A program made the translations under genes and the position numbers. The notes beneath the pieces were generated by a model. The model did no database searches, was not told the DNA's origin, and worked only from the letters and a program-made list of their open reading frames with translations. A stretch of 64,000 nucleotides of DNA from Elgaria multicarinata webbii (Eukaryota; Chordata; Lepidosauria; Squamata; Anguidae): the NCBI RefSeq assembly GCF_023053635.1, contig NC_086182.1, forward strand, positions 30,613,501 through 30,677,500. The letters are read 5' to 3'. This document shows, in pieces, positions 30,980 to 40,470 of this stretch. Numbering within the stretch: the stretch's first letter is position 1; each line of letters begins with the position of its first letter.

Positions 30980-32275
30980 GCCTCTGAGCTTGCTTTGCCT
31001 GAAAAACAAGCCAAGGGCAACTCTAAAGATCATTGTGTGTGTGTTTGCAACAACAACAACAAAAATGGTGCAATAAATAAAACCAGAAATAAATATCTGC
31101 AAAATGTTGCTATCGGAAATTTAGAAGTTGAGCTTTAAATGTAACCTCAAAACGTCAACTGCAATTGCAAGAGTTCCACGACATACTGTTCGGAATGATC
31201 TTATGGTGCAGCTATGGGAAAGAAGTACTAAAGCTGAGAGGCAAAAATGTGTTAAAGGCCTGGGAGGATTTGAACCCAGGTCTCCAAACTGCATCTTTTG
31301 TTTTGTTTTTAATCCACTGAGTTCACAAGGGTCACTGTACGCTTATAAATCCATTGTCCACATCCTAGAGGTTGAAGCTAGTGAGAGAGGCATGGCATGG
31401 GATGGGATGGTCTCTTTCCATCTCCTCCGAGAACGTTATGTCATATCGCTGAACGTGAACTGAGGCACGGACACCTCCTTCCCTCTTTTTCTTCTGCCTG
31501 GCATGGCACGTGGCTGCACCCTGCGTACCACTCAGCAGGAAAGCAGCCATCTAGGCCCGGCCCCTCTGGAATGGCCATCTGAATTATCGAGATGGTGAAA
31601 GGTTTATTATGCAAACATAATAAACGTAATAAGGGACGTGTTTATTATGCAAACAGCAACTGAGTTATGTGTCCTTTAAGACTACTAAATAGTTTTTAAT
31701 TACTGCTATATCAGTAAATCCCATAAATATGCAAATGCAATTAGTTCACAAAATAGGTCCTAAATATCTTTATTCCTCTCCAACAAAGTTCTTTGAAGTT
31801 AATCGCTGGTTTCCTTTGTTCGCTCCCTTGGCAATGGTGCTGAAAATGATGGAAATTATGACAGATGTACAAATTCGGGGGGGAGAAGCACGTTTCCCCC
31901 CCTTCATTCAAATGCCACATCTGGACAGGCAAAGATGAGATATGGAAGAGGGGAAGAACAGTTCGACGATGAACCAACCCCTCCCAAGTAAGAAGCTTTA
32001 TTGTTTTGCTTGCCGCAACGCCAGAGTGCTCTGAGCTGTACATAACAAACATATCAAGACAAGTGGGACCTCCAGCAAAATGTTGCTGTGCAGACTGCTG
32101 CTACTCCATTCCATTCCCACCAGGTTTTCCATTCACCCTACCCAAACAGCCGATCTGTGGACACCGAACATTCTCAGTTCACATTGGACAGTTGTTGTTT
32201 TCTGGTGTCTCCCCCCTTGGGGTTTGAAATGGGGCCGCCTTCTTAGCCTGAAGCATGAAAACAAAAAGAGTGTGG
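30980..32275. other. Intergenic sequence, nothing assigned
   Basis: No exon, RNA gene or clear repeat was recognised. Open frames are short (up to 111 codons) and lack family motifs. Confidence 0.4.
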
Positions 32276-32280
32276 TATCT

Positions 32281-32750
32281 TAAAGACAGTACCTGACGGA
32301 ATGCCTCTCCGAACATGAACCTACCCATACACTGCGCTCAACTTCTAAGGTTGTCCTCTGAGTGCCTACTCCGAGGGAAGCTCGGAGGATGGCAACAAGG
32401 GAGAGGGCCTTTTCAGTGGTGGCCCCCCAATTATGGAATAATCTCCCCGATGAGGATCGCCTGGCACCAACATTGTTATCTTTTTGGCGCCAGGTCAAGA
32501 CTTTCCTCTTCTCCCAGGCATTTAACAGCATTTAACAACATATGCTAATAAGTTTGTTTGTTTTTTAATGGACCCCAGAACTGTTGTTGTTTAAATGGGT
32601 GCTGTTGTTTATACTGTTGTTTTTATATTTTTGATGCTTTAAAACTGTGTATAATTTTTAATGTTCACTGTTTTTAACTTTTGTAAACCGCTCAGAGAGC
32701 TTCGGCTATGGGGCTATATTATATTATAAATGTAACCAATAAATAAATAA
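32281..32750 (+). repeat. L2 LINE 3' fragment
   Basis: It begins at the ORF end (ggagagggccttttcagtgg, ctccccgatgaggatcgcct). The full 3' UTR follows, ending ttgtaaaccgctcagagagc and AAAT repeats. It was used here as the unbroken reference for the split copy at 17820-20565. Confidence 0.88.
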
Positions 32751-32759
32751 AATATAACG

Positions 32760-33925
32760 GTATTTATTATAAAAGCATGAGCTTTCATGGGCTACACCCA
32801 CTTTGTCAGATGCAGGAATGGATAGAAACAAGATGGAAAAGTTAGTTACCGGCCGATAGGAAACAAACATTTGTTTGTTACATTTGTGTTACTTACATAA
32901 ACCTTGGGTTTCCCTCAAACCTAATACTTACCATTTTGGCTACATAAACACTTGAACTCAAATCCTGAATGTCAGAAACAGAGGGCACGATAGATGTTCC
33001 CTTCTCCACATGATGTATACCCAGGGTTGTATGTTTGCACATTTTTTTTATTTAATGGATTCAGGTGGGCTTTGAATAAAGACAAAATATCTTCTACATG
33101 TCAGGACACCCTCCTTAGCAAAGTATTTAGAAAGTACCATTCAAGAGAGGGCTATACCAGAATTGGCAGTTCCTGTAAGGAACCACCAGAAGGAGCTCAT
33201 TTGCAACTTGATGTGTCAATCCTACGAAAGCACACTTGGAGCTTTATCACACCAGGGTTATACTGTGCAATCACTGTGAATTGCGTGCAAAGGACTCCGA
33301 AGTTTTCCAGCTTATAATCTGCTTTTGTTGTGAAGTACTCCCATGCATCCTGCTTTAATTGCGCTTCTTAGCCAAAAGAAGTGCAATATTTTGCTACTAG
33401 TTTTCGAGCGTATCATTTGTTGTTTTCCGAGCAGCCACTGGGGCACAGGAGCAGGATTTAAAGAAAAATTAAACAAATGCTTACAACTGCATAAGCTTTA
33501 AAGATAAAGGCATCAAAATTTACACAGTAATAGATATTAAGGAGAGCTTTAAGCATACCAAATTTGAATCGGATTGGGTCATCCGTTGATTTTTTATGAT
33601 TTTTTTTACATTTCCCTCCTTAAACCCATTTCCTGGTATGCAAAGGATCTAGCCACCTGGTAGCAACAACAACAACGGTGAGAGCTTAGCGTGTAGGGGA
33701 TAATTCCAGGGAAACAGGTACATGGGATGAAGCTCTTAGGTGGGAGTAAGTCGCATTGAATACAGGGGAATTGAGCTCTTAGCTTGGTATAATTGGTTCT
33801 ATGGAATGGCATTGCCATGAAAGGTCCCCTAGAAATAGGCAACTTCAAAAACAAAAAGGACTTCTGCTGCATTTACCGTGAGGAGCTACTTGAATAGAGC
33901 AAAATACTATGGTCCATTTATGGTC
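32760..33925. other. Intergenic sequence, nothing assigned
   Basis: No recognisable gene or repeat. Open frames up to about 107 codons lack family motifs. Confidence 0.4.
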
Positions 33926-33929
33926 CATT

Positions 33930-34040
33930 TATAAAATTATTATTATTATTTATTTATTTATATAGCACCATCAATGTACATGGTGCTGTACAGAGTAAAA
34001 CAGTAAATCGCAAGACCCTGCCGGATAGGCTTACAATGAA
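33930..34040 (-). repeat. L2-like LINE tail, minus orientation
   Basis: The sequence tatagcaccatcaatgtaca, then gtacagagtaaaacagtaaa, is the reversed tail of the GTGCTATATAAAT subfamily (21213-21749). Confidence 0.8.
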
Positions 34041-34324
34041 TAAAATACCCTGATTTGTGATCCAGCCAATATGCTTAGGATTGGTTTTTAATGTTGGCTT
34101 ACTTGTATTGTATTGTATTATATTATTTTCTGTTGTGTACTTCTCAGATATTTTTCATGGGCTGAGCAGTATATAAGCATAATAACATAAATAAAACTCA
34201 GTAGATACGATTTGTTTATTGGCTTATTTATTTATGTATTTACTACCCCACCTTCCACCATAAACCCTTATGGTGGTGCTTGCAATAATAAAAAGAATCC
34301 TTACTAGCAAGACAAAATAGAAAA

Positions 34325-34655
34325 CCAATATTTTATTTATTTTATTTTAATAAATCATTTGTATCCCGCCCTGTATCATTGGGATCTCAGGCCGGTGTAC
34401 GGATAAAATACATAACGTAGATAAATAGATAAATACATGACGTATAAAGCCAGCAGATAAAAGATAATTACAGCATCTCATATCTGTCGTTCAAACTCTA
34501 CCAAACAGGGACACTGTAGGGAAACAGAGTTGGCACCAGGCAAGTAGGCCCTAACCTACACCTGCCAGTTATCCCGGGGTCAGTTCGAGGTCATCCCTGT
34601 GCATCCCGAGGGTGTCCAAAGGATGACCTCTCACTTGTCCCGGGATAACAGGAAC
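34325..34655 (-). repeat. LINE-like tail plus short fold-back element
   Basis: Bases 34325-34560 (aatcatttgtatcccgccct, then gggatctcaggccggtgtac) look like a reversed L2-type 3' UTR. Bases about 34555-34655 form inverted arms around gttatcccggg and cccgggataac. Borders are approximate. Confidence 0.5.
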
Positions 34656-34720
34656 CACGAGTCAGTGAGTAGGACCAATTTCCTGGCCTTGCAGCTCTTG
34701 TTGAGTTCAAAATATGACTC

Positions 34721-35262
34721 ATAGAATCATAGAATCGCAGAGTTGGAAGGGGCCTATAAGGCCATCGAGTCCAACCCCCTGCTCAATGCAGGAATCCAAC
34801 CTAAAGCATCCCTGACAGATGCTTGTCCAGCTGCCTCTTGAAGGCCTCTAGTGTGGGAGAGCCCACAACCTCCCTAGGTCATGGGTTCCATTGTCATACT
34901 GCTCTAACAGTGAGGAAGATTTTTCCCATGTCCAGCTGGAATCTGGCTTCCTGTAACTTGAGCCCATTATTCTGTGTCCTGCACTCTGGGATGATCAAGA
35001 AGAAATACTGGCCCTCCTCTGTGTGACAACCTCTCAAGTATTTGAAGAATGCTATCATGACTCCCCTCAATCTTCTCCTCTCCAGGCTAAACATGCCCAG
35101 TTCTTTCCATCTCTCTTCACATGGATTTGTTTCCAGACCCCTGATCATCCTGGTTGCCCTCCTCTGAACACACTCCAGCTTGTCTGCATCCTTCTTGAAG
35201 TGTGGTGCCCAGAACTGGATGCAGTACTCAAGATGAGGCCTAACCAGGACCAAATAGAGACT
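34721..35262 (-). repeat. CR1 LINE 3' fragment, minus orientation
   Basis: The minus strand carries an open CR1 ORF2 end of about 119 codons (PHLEYCIQFWAPHFKKDADK, FSLERRRLRGVMIA motifs). The ATTCTATGA tail is at the left. It is 5'-truncated and quite intact. Confidence 0.92.
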
Positions 35263-35591
35263 CTTCCCTGTTCAAAATTAGTTTGCAGGGGCACCCTAAA
35301 AGTCCTCTGTATCATACCTTTTTTTGTTTTGTGTTTTGTTTCTTGTGGAAAACTGTGGCTATCATGCTCATTTTGTATACTCAGAGTGCCATCTGGGGGC
35401 CAAGTTGGATTTTTCGAGATGGTTTGGCTTCAGATAAATGCTAGGAAGGAAACCTGCCAGGACCTGCTGTCATTTGTAATGGGAACAGTGTAATTTCATT
35501 CAGTGAAGTCACATTTCTGTCCTAGAATCACGCTGCAATTTGTGGGGTGGGGTGGGGAGTAGTAAAGTTCATGGGACATCCCATGAAGCTG

Positions 35592-35957
35592 ATTGGTGGG
35601 TGATTTAGGACACATAAAAGGAAGTGTTTCACGCAGCACATAGTCAAACTATGAAATTCACTACCACAACATGCAATTATGGCCACTGATTTGGAAGACT
35701 TTAAACAGTGGTTAGATACATTCCTGGTGGAGAATGCTATCAAGAGTCCATCTAGTCCTGATGGCTATATGCTACCTCCAATATCAGAGGGAGTAAGCCT
35801 ATGGACCCCAGCTGCTGGGGAACATGGGCGGGAGGGGGCTGTTGGACTCGTGCCCTGCTTGTGGGTTCCTGGTCGACAGCTGGTTGGACACTGTGTGAAC
35901 AGAATGCTGGACTAGATGGAGCCTTGGTCTGATCCAGCAGGGCTCTTCTGATGTACT
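35592..35957 (+). repeat. CR1-type LINE 3' end
   Basis: It contains caaactatgaaattcactac (ORF end) and ggctatatgctacctccaat. The tail reads gactagatggagccttggtc and gggctcttctgatgt. Same tail type as 12580-12785 and 50872-51036. Confidence 0.85.
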
Positions 35958-36039
35958 TACCCCTTCCATGTGATCAGGAGTTCTGTGGGACTGGAGCATC
36001 TGATCTAGTAAGCATGTCTGCAATTGCAGACTTAACCAA

Positions 36040-36432
36040 TCTGTGCATGTTTAGCCTGGAGAAGAGAAGATTGAGGGGAGACATGATAGCACTCTTCAAA
36101 TGCTTAAAAGGTTGTCACCCAGAGGAGGGCCAGGATCTCTTCTCGATCCTCCCAGAGTGCAGGACACGGAATAACGGGCTCAAGTTACAGGAAGCCAGAT
36201 TCCAGCTGGATATCAGGAAAAACTTCCTGACTGTTAGAGCAGTGCGACAATGGAATCAGTTACCTAGGGAGGTTGTGGGCTCTCCCACACTAGAGGCCTT
36301 CAAGAGGCAGCTGGACAAGCATCTGTCAGAGATGCTTTAGGGTGGATTCCTGCATTGAGCAGGGGGTTGGACTCGATGGCCTTGTAGGCCCCTTCCAACT
36401 CTGCTATTCTATGATTCTATGATTCTATGTGT
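36040..36432 (+). repeat. CR1 LINE 3' fragment
   Basis: An open ORF end with [17 protein letters not shown] and [11 protein letters not shown] motifs, then the standard CR1 tail with ATTCTATGATTCTATGA. Close to the copy at 8757. Confidence 0.92.
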
Positions 36433-36439
36433 TCGTGCC

Positions 36440-37590
36440 TCTGTAGTTGTCAAAGCAAGATCTCTCTCAGATGTTCCAATCTGCACTTTACTAGTGCAAT
36501 GGTTACAAACATTCACGGCCATGTAGCATTTTGATGAGTGTGTGTATGTGTTTTGACAAACCAATTCTAAGAAATAGGAAGTTGTACTGTTCATTCAGCC
36601 TCATTTTCCCCACTGTGTAAAAGAACGACCTATTGTTGCATTCTGATGGAAAGAAACAAAGTATCTCATGGTTTTATTTCTTTGTTTAACCTTTTCTTTA
36701 TACACACAGAGTGCTTGTCAGCTGCCAAAACAACAAACAAGGTCTGCAATCCTGTGTAAACGTACCTCAAAATAATACAGCGGCTTTTACTTCCCCAAAA
36801 GAAAAGGATGGTGCTGCAGCTACCACGATGGTGGAACACCTCAGAGAGAGACATCAATGGAACTCATTGCAGCTCTTTCGCTTGTGAATATATGCCGCTG
36901 GAACAGCGAAAGCCATGGGTGGCATAGGGAAGGAACACCTTTGGGCCATGTTCAATACTCGCCCAGGATTATGACCATGCGCCTATCATTGGCAGGACAA
37001 TCAGTTCAATGGGAGAAGGGAGGTTTTAAAAATAGCCGCCCTGACCCATCTCCAGAACAAAGGACAGGATATGATGTAACCCAATTTCAAAAAGAAATAA
37101 GGAGGTACCTGCCACGACACAGGCTCCGAACAACAGACCCGGCCGCAGCTACTCCCTGCTCAAGCCAAGCACCACCGCTTGATACGCCTGAGGCAAGGGA
37201 TAAAAACCCACCTTCCTCCAAACTACGTGGAGAAAGGGGTTTAAATTGGAGAAGGATTTTAATATATATAATCATGCGCTGTGAGTTATATCTGCTGAGG
37301 TGAATGATTGTCAGAGTGGGTGTTAAATGTGTAAACTTAAGATGATAAATGCCAAACAGACACGTGGGATTTTTGTGGTAGTTTAAAAACAAAACAATCA
37401 AAATTTATTTTTAAAAGTTCATAAGCTTTGTTTCAAATAACAACATTTAAAAACCTTTTTGAAACCTTCCATACAATCCTGTCACTCATTCACATACGCG
37501 CTTTCCTTTTTCTCACACAATCACTCTTGAACTTTTTTTATTATCAGTATTGATTGATATACATCCACTACGTGCACACCACACTCTAAA
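36440..37590. other. Intergenic sequence, nothing assigned
   Basis: One open frame of 148 codons (36857-37303, plus) has no recognised motif. No repeat is recognised. Confidence 0.4.
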
Positions 37591-37597
37591 GACACCA

Positions 37598-37695
37598 CTC
37601 CTGCTGCCGGGGTAAGAGCCACCCGGGTCGGAGAGCTCAGCTTCCGCTTCCGCTGAGTTCTCCGACCTGGGTGGCTCTTACCCCGGCAGCAGGAG
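37598..37695. repeat. Near-perfect 44-bp palindrome with 10-bp spacer
   Basis: The left arm (37598-37641) and the right arm (37652-37695) are complementary at 42 of 44 positions, around the spacer ttccgcttcc. The sequence is GC-rich and could form a stable cruciform or hairpin. No target duplication is seen, so it may be a native hairpin or the core of an old element. Confidence 0.93.
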
Positions 37696-37915
37696 GCCGG
37701 CGGGGAGGCGGGGGCGGTAGATTCCCTCCAACATTCCTAAAGTACACATATGTAACCTGTGATTCATGCACATTGTTCTTTAAATGTTTGCTAAACGTTT
37801 GCTAAATGTTCATTAAATGTTTGCCAAATGTCTATTAAATATTTATTATATGAGTACTGACTTAGATAAATCATATTGAGGCTTTTGGTATGTGTACAAC
37901 ACACTGGGTAACCCA

Positions 37916-37995
37916 GGCCATAGCTAGACCTAAGGTTTATCCCTGGATCATCCAGGAGTCAAACCTGTTCATCTAGGGGTCAAATCTGTTCACCT
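37916..37995. repeat. Half copy of the fold-back element
   Basis: It starts ggccatagctagacctaagg and follows the 141-bp fold-back element for about 60 bases, then joins the body of the next repeat. Confidence 0.7.
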
Positions 37996-38290
37996 TGAAT
38001 TGCTCTTTTGGAGTTCTGAGTGGTTCTGATGGAAACCCAGAGCAGATTCCCCACCCCACTAACTTCGGAGTCACCAGTCTCTACTGGTTCATGGGGCCAT
38101 CCTGTTTAGCCATCCTAACACTGTGAGGCAGGTTAGGGTAAGAGTCTATGGCCACAGCTAGACCTAAGGTTTATCCCTGGATCGTCCAGGGGTCAAACCT
38201 GTTCATCTAGGTGACACACAGGGGATCCAGTGCTCAGGCAGGGGCGAACCCTGGATGATCCCAGGATAAACCTTAGGTCTAGCTGTGGCC
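37996..38290. repeat. Inverted-pair repeat, right copy
   Basis: The reverse complement of 25730-26024. The 141-bp fold-back element is at 38150-38290. Both copies hold the element at the same end, in the same body. Confidence 0.88.
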
Positions 38291-38611
38291 ATAGTCTCGG
38301 TACTCCACCCCCAGTATACCACCGTGAAGGTAGATCATTACTCAAATGGTAGGGTATGTGGCATAATAATCTCCGGTCTGTTGTTGACTGTGAGTAAAAA
38401 AGATCTGAACTGTGCAGCATACGCTATATTTGTCTGGCCTCAGGTTGTGCACGCTTGCAGCTTACAGGAGGGGGGGGAGGAACTCCGCTTATGGGACAAA
38501 AGGGCTCTTTGCACACAATGGGAGCTCTTTTGCACCCATGAACCTGGCTTCACAGCACACCATGAGCATGTTGCTAATGCTTCCCTTCCTAGAAGCATTA
38601 CAGGATATAAC

Positions 38612-38713
38612 ATTTTGAAAACGGTTTGAAAACTGTCTATGGACCATGTCCTGGGCCCCAACAATTGTCAATACCGTCATAAACCATTACAAAGCAGTAG
38701 TGTGGATCCTGCC
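38612..38713. mobile_element. Fragment of the GGGGGATCTACACTA MITE
   Basis: The sequence gggccccaacaattgtcaat, then caaagcagtagtgtggatcc, matches the right half of the element at 29789-29940. The left end is lost. Confidence 0.6.
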
Positions 38714-38719
38714 CTGAAC

Positions 38720-39330
38720 TCTCATGTTGGGAATCCAGACACAAACTCCCATCGGGAGGCCCTGTGCCATTCCAGCAGCTGGGGGGTATCACCAGGAAAT
38801 GTCACCCCAGGTAGGTAAACAAAGAAAGGGAGCAAACGTGTTATAAAACTTAAGAGCTGAGACTCTCTCCCGTGTCTCTGTCCTATTTTATGTGAAAACG
38901 GTGTGTTGTGTGAACTGTATTCCTCCAACTACTCCCAACAACAGGGAGCAGTGTCCCATACACAAGGGAAACACTTGCCCCTGCGTCCAGGTAGGCTCTC
39001 TGTGGGCAAAGGCCAGGCGCTCTGCTCTCATCATTGTCACTGCTGGCCAAACATCCCCATTCCCCTACGTGCCTCCTTCCCATTCAGAATTTCCTCCATC
39101 CCAGATGTGGGCAGCGTTATCTCCCCTCACAAACATAATCCCCTCACAATGACAGAACACAGCCATTCCAGCGGAGAGAAATGTGATGGGCAGAAAGTCT
39201 GCTTTCTTTTTTCCTCATCCTTCCCCATCCCGTTTTTCCTTTTCTGTCATGCCTTTTTCCATAGTAAGCCAGGTCCTGTCTTGTTTTTTATTGGTGTGAT
39301 AAGCCTTTGGGGCAGGTTAAAAAATTACGC
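38720..39330. other. Intergenic sequence, nothing assigned
   Basis: No recognised gene or repeat. A frame of 146 codons (38903-39343) lacks motifs. Confidence 0.4.
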
Positions 39331-39335
39331 AATAA

Positions 39336-39656
39336 TAGGATGACTATATGAAAAGCAGGACAGGGCTCCTGTATCTTTAACAGTTGTATTGAAATGGGAA
39401 TTGCCACAGGTGTCATTTGTATATGTGGAGAACCTGGTGAAATCCTCTCTTCATGACAATAGTTAAAGCTGCAGGAGCCCTGCCTCCTTGACCACATACA
39501 AAAGAGGGCAGGGCACCTGCAGCTTTAACTGTTGTGATGAAGAGGGAGTTTCACCAGGTGCTGCCTGCATACAAATGACACCTGCTGAAATTCCCTTTTC
39601 AATACAACTGTTAAAGATACAGGAGCCCTGTCCTCTTGTTCCATAGGGTCACCCTA
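39336..39656. mobile_element. 321-bp inverted-repeat DNA transposon, unbroken copy
   Basis: The ends are TAGGATGACTATATG and ATAGGGTCACCCTA. Arms hold gggctcctgtatctttaaca in both orientations around agggcaggg blocks. The flanks CGCAATAA and CACAATAA suggest an 8-bp duplication with one change. It is the same length as the reconstructed plain DNA element at 14831-16336. Confidence 0.85.
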
Positions 39657-39885
39657 CACAATAACTACACAAATAAATGACCAGTGCGTTGGATTGCTTT
39701 TTTGAAGGTTTTTGGGCTCAAATTTTAGGGCACCATCAGATGCATGTTTAGACAGAAAGAAGTCCTACAGTTCATTGTAGGATTTTTTCCTGCCTAAACA
39801 TTCATAGGATTATGCCCCTTCATCAAGTAGATTTATTTGATCACTTAAATAAGAAAAATAAGAGCCAAGTGCGCATGCGCCAAAG

Positions 39886-40470
39886 AGAAACGGCGGGAGG
39901 GGGAACGGCAGGCTCAAGGGTATGCGCTTGGTAGCAGGGGGCGGCGCCCAAGAAGAGCCAGCGCGAGAGACATAATAAACCCCTGCGCTGAGGCGTTTGC
40001 ACGAGGAGAGCAGTTGACTGGCGGTTGGCCCCGCCTATCAGGCGAGGGGGCGGCGGCCGGAGAGGGCGAGGAGGAGGGCGCGGCCGGACCAAGAGCCAAT
40101 CGCGTTCGTAGAAAGAGGGGCCGGCCGGATTTATGTGTTGTCGTTGCGGCTTGGGGGCGTGGCGAGTGCGGGGAGGGAGGGGGAGGGGGCGGGGCGGCCG
40201 CCGCTTCGTGGGCGTGGCTTGGCGTGGGCGTCCGTTGAAAGGGAGGGGGCGCGAGGGGCGCCTCTCGCGCTTCTGTGGCGGCGAAGGCGAAGGCGAAGGC
40301 GAAGGCAGGCGGGCCGGGGACTGGGCGCGATGACGGCCGAGCTGCAGCAGCAGGCCCCGGAGGGGGGCGCGTCCGCTGCCGAGAGCCGAGGGCGGGTGAG
40401 GAGTTGAGGCGCGGGGCGGCGGGCTGCTGACCTCGCTGGCGGCTGTATACTGGGGAGGGGGGGGGATTGG
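39886..40470 (+). promoter_or_regulatory. USP28: CpG-island promoter of USP28
   Basis: A sharp change to CpG-dense sequence (ggcgaggggcgcctctcgcg-type) surrounds the USP28 start codon and covers exon 1. There is no TATA box. A short (GGCGAA)n tandem lies at about 40277-40305, just before the ATG. The minus strand of the island might also drive a divergent transcript, but there is no evidence for one. Confidence 0.85.
40330..40395 (+). CDS. USP28: USP28 exon 1
   Basis: The start ATG at 40330 in gggcgcgATGACGG gives [20 protein letters not shown]; the donor is GGGCGG|GTGAGG (phase 0). The N-terminus equals mammalian USP28 for seven residues. The same frame is open upstream without an ATG. Confidence 0.92.

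Noticed and set aside
36857-37303. 148-codon plus-strand frame between the genes
   Set aside because: No recognised domain and no support beyond an open frame.
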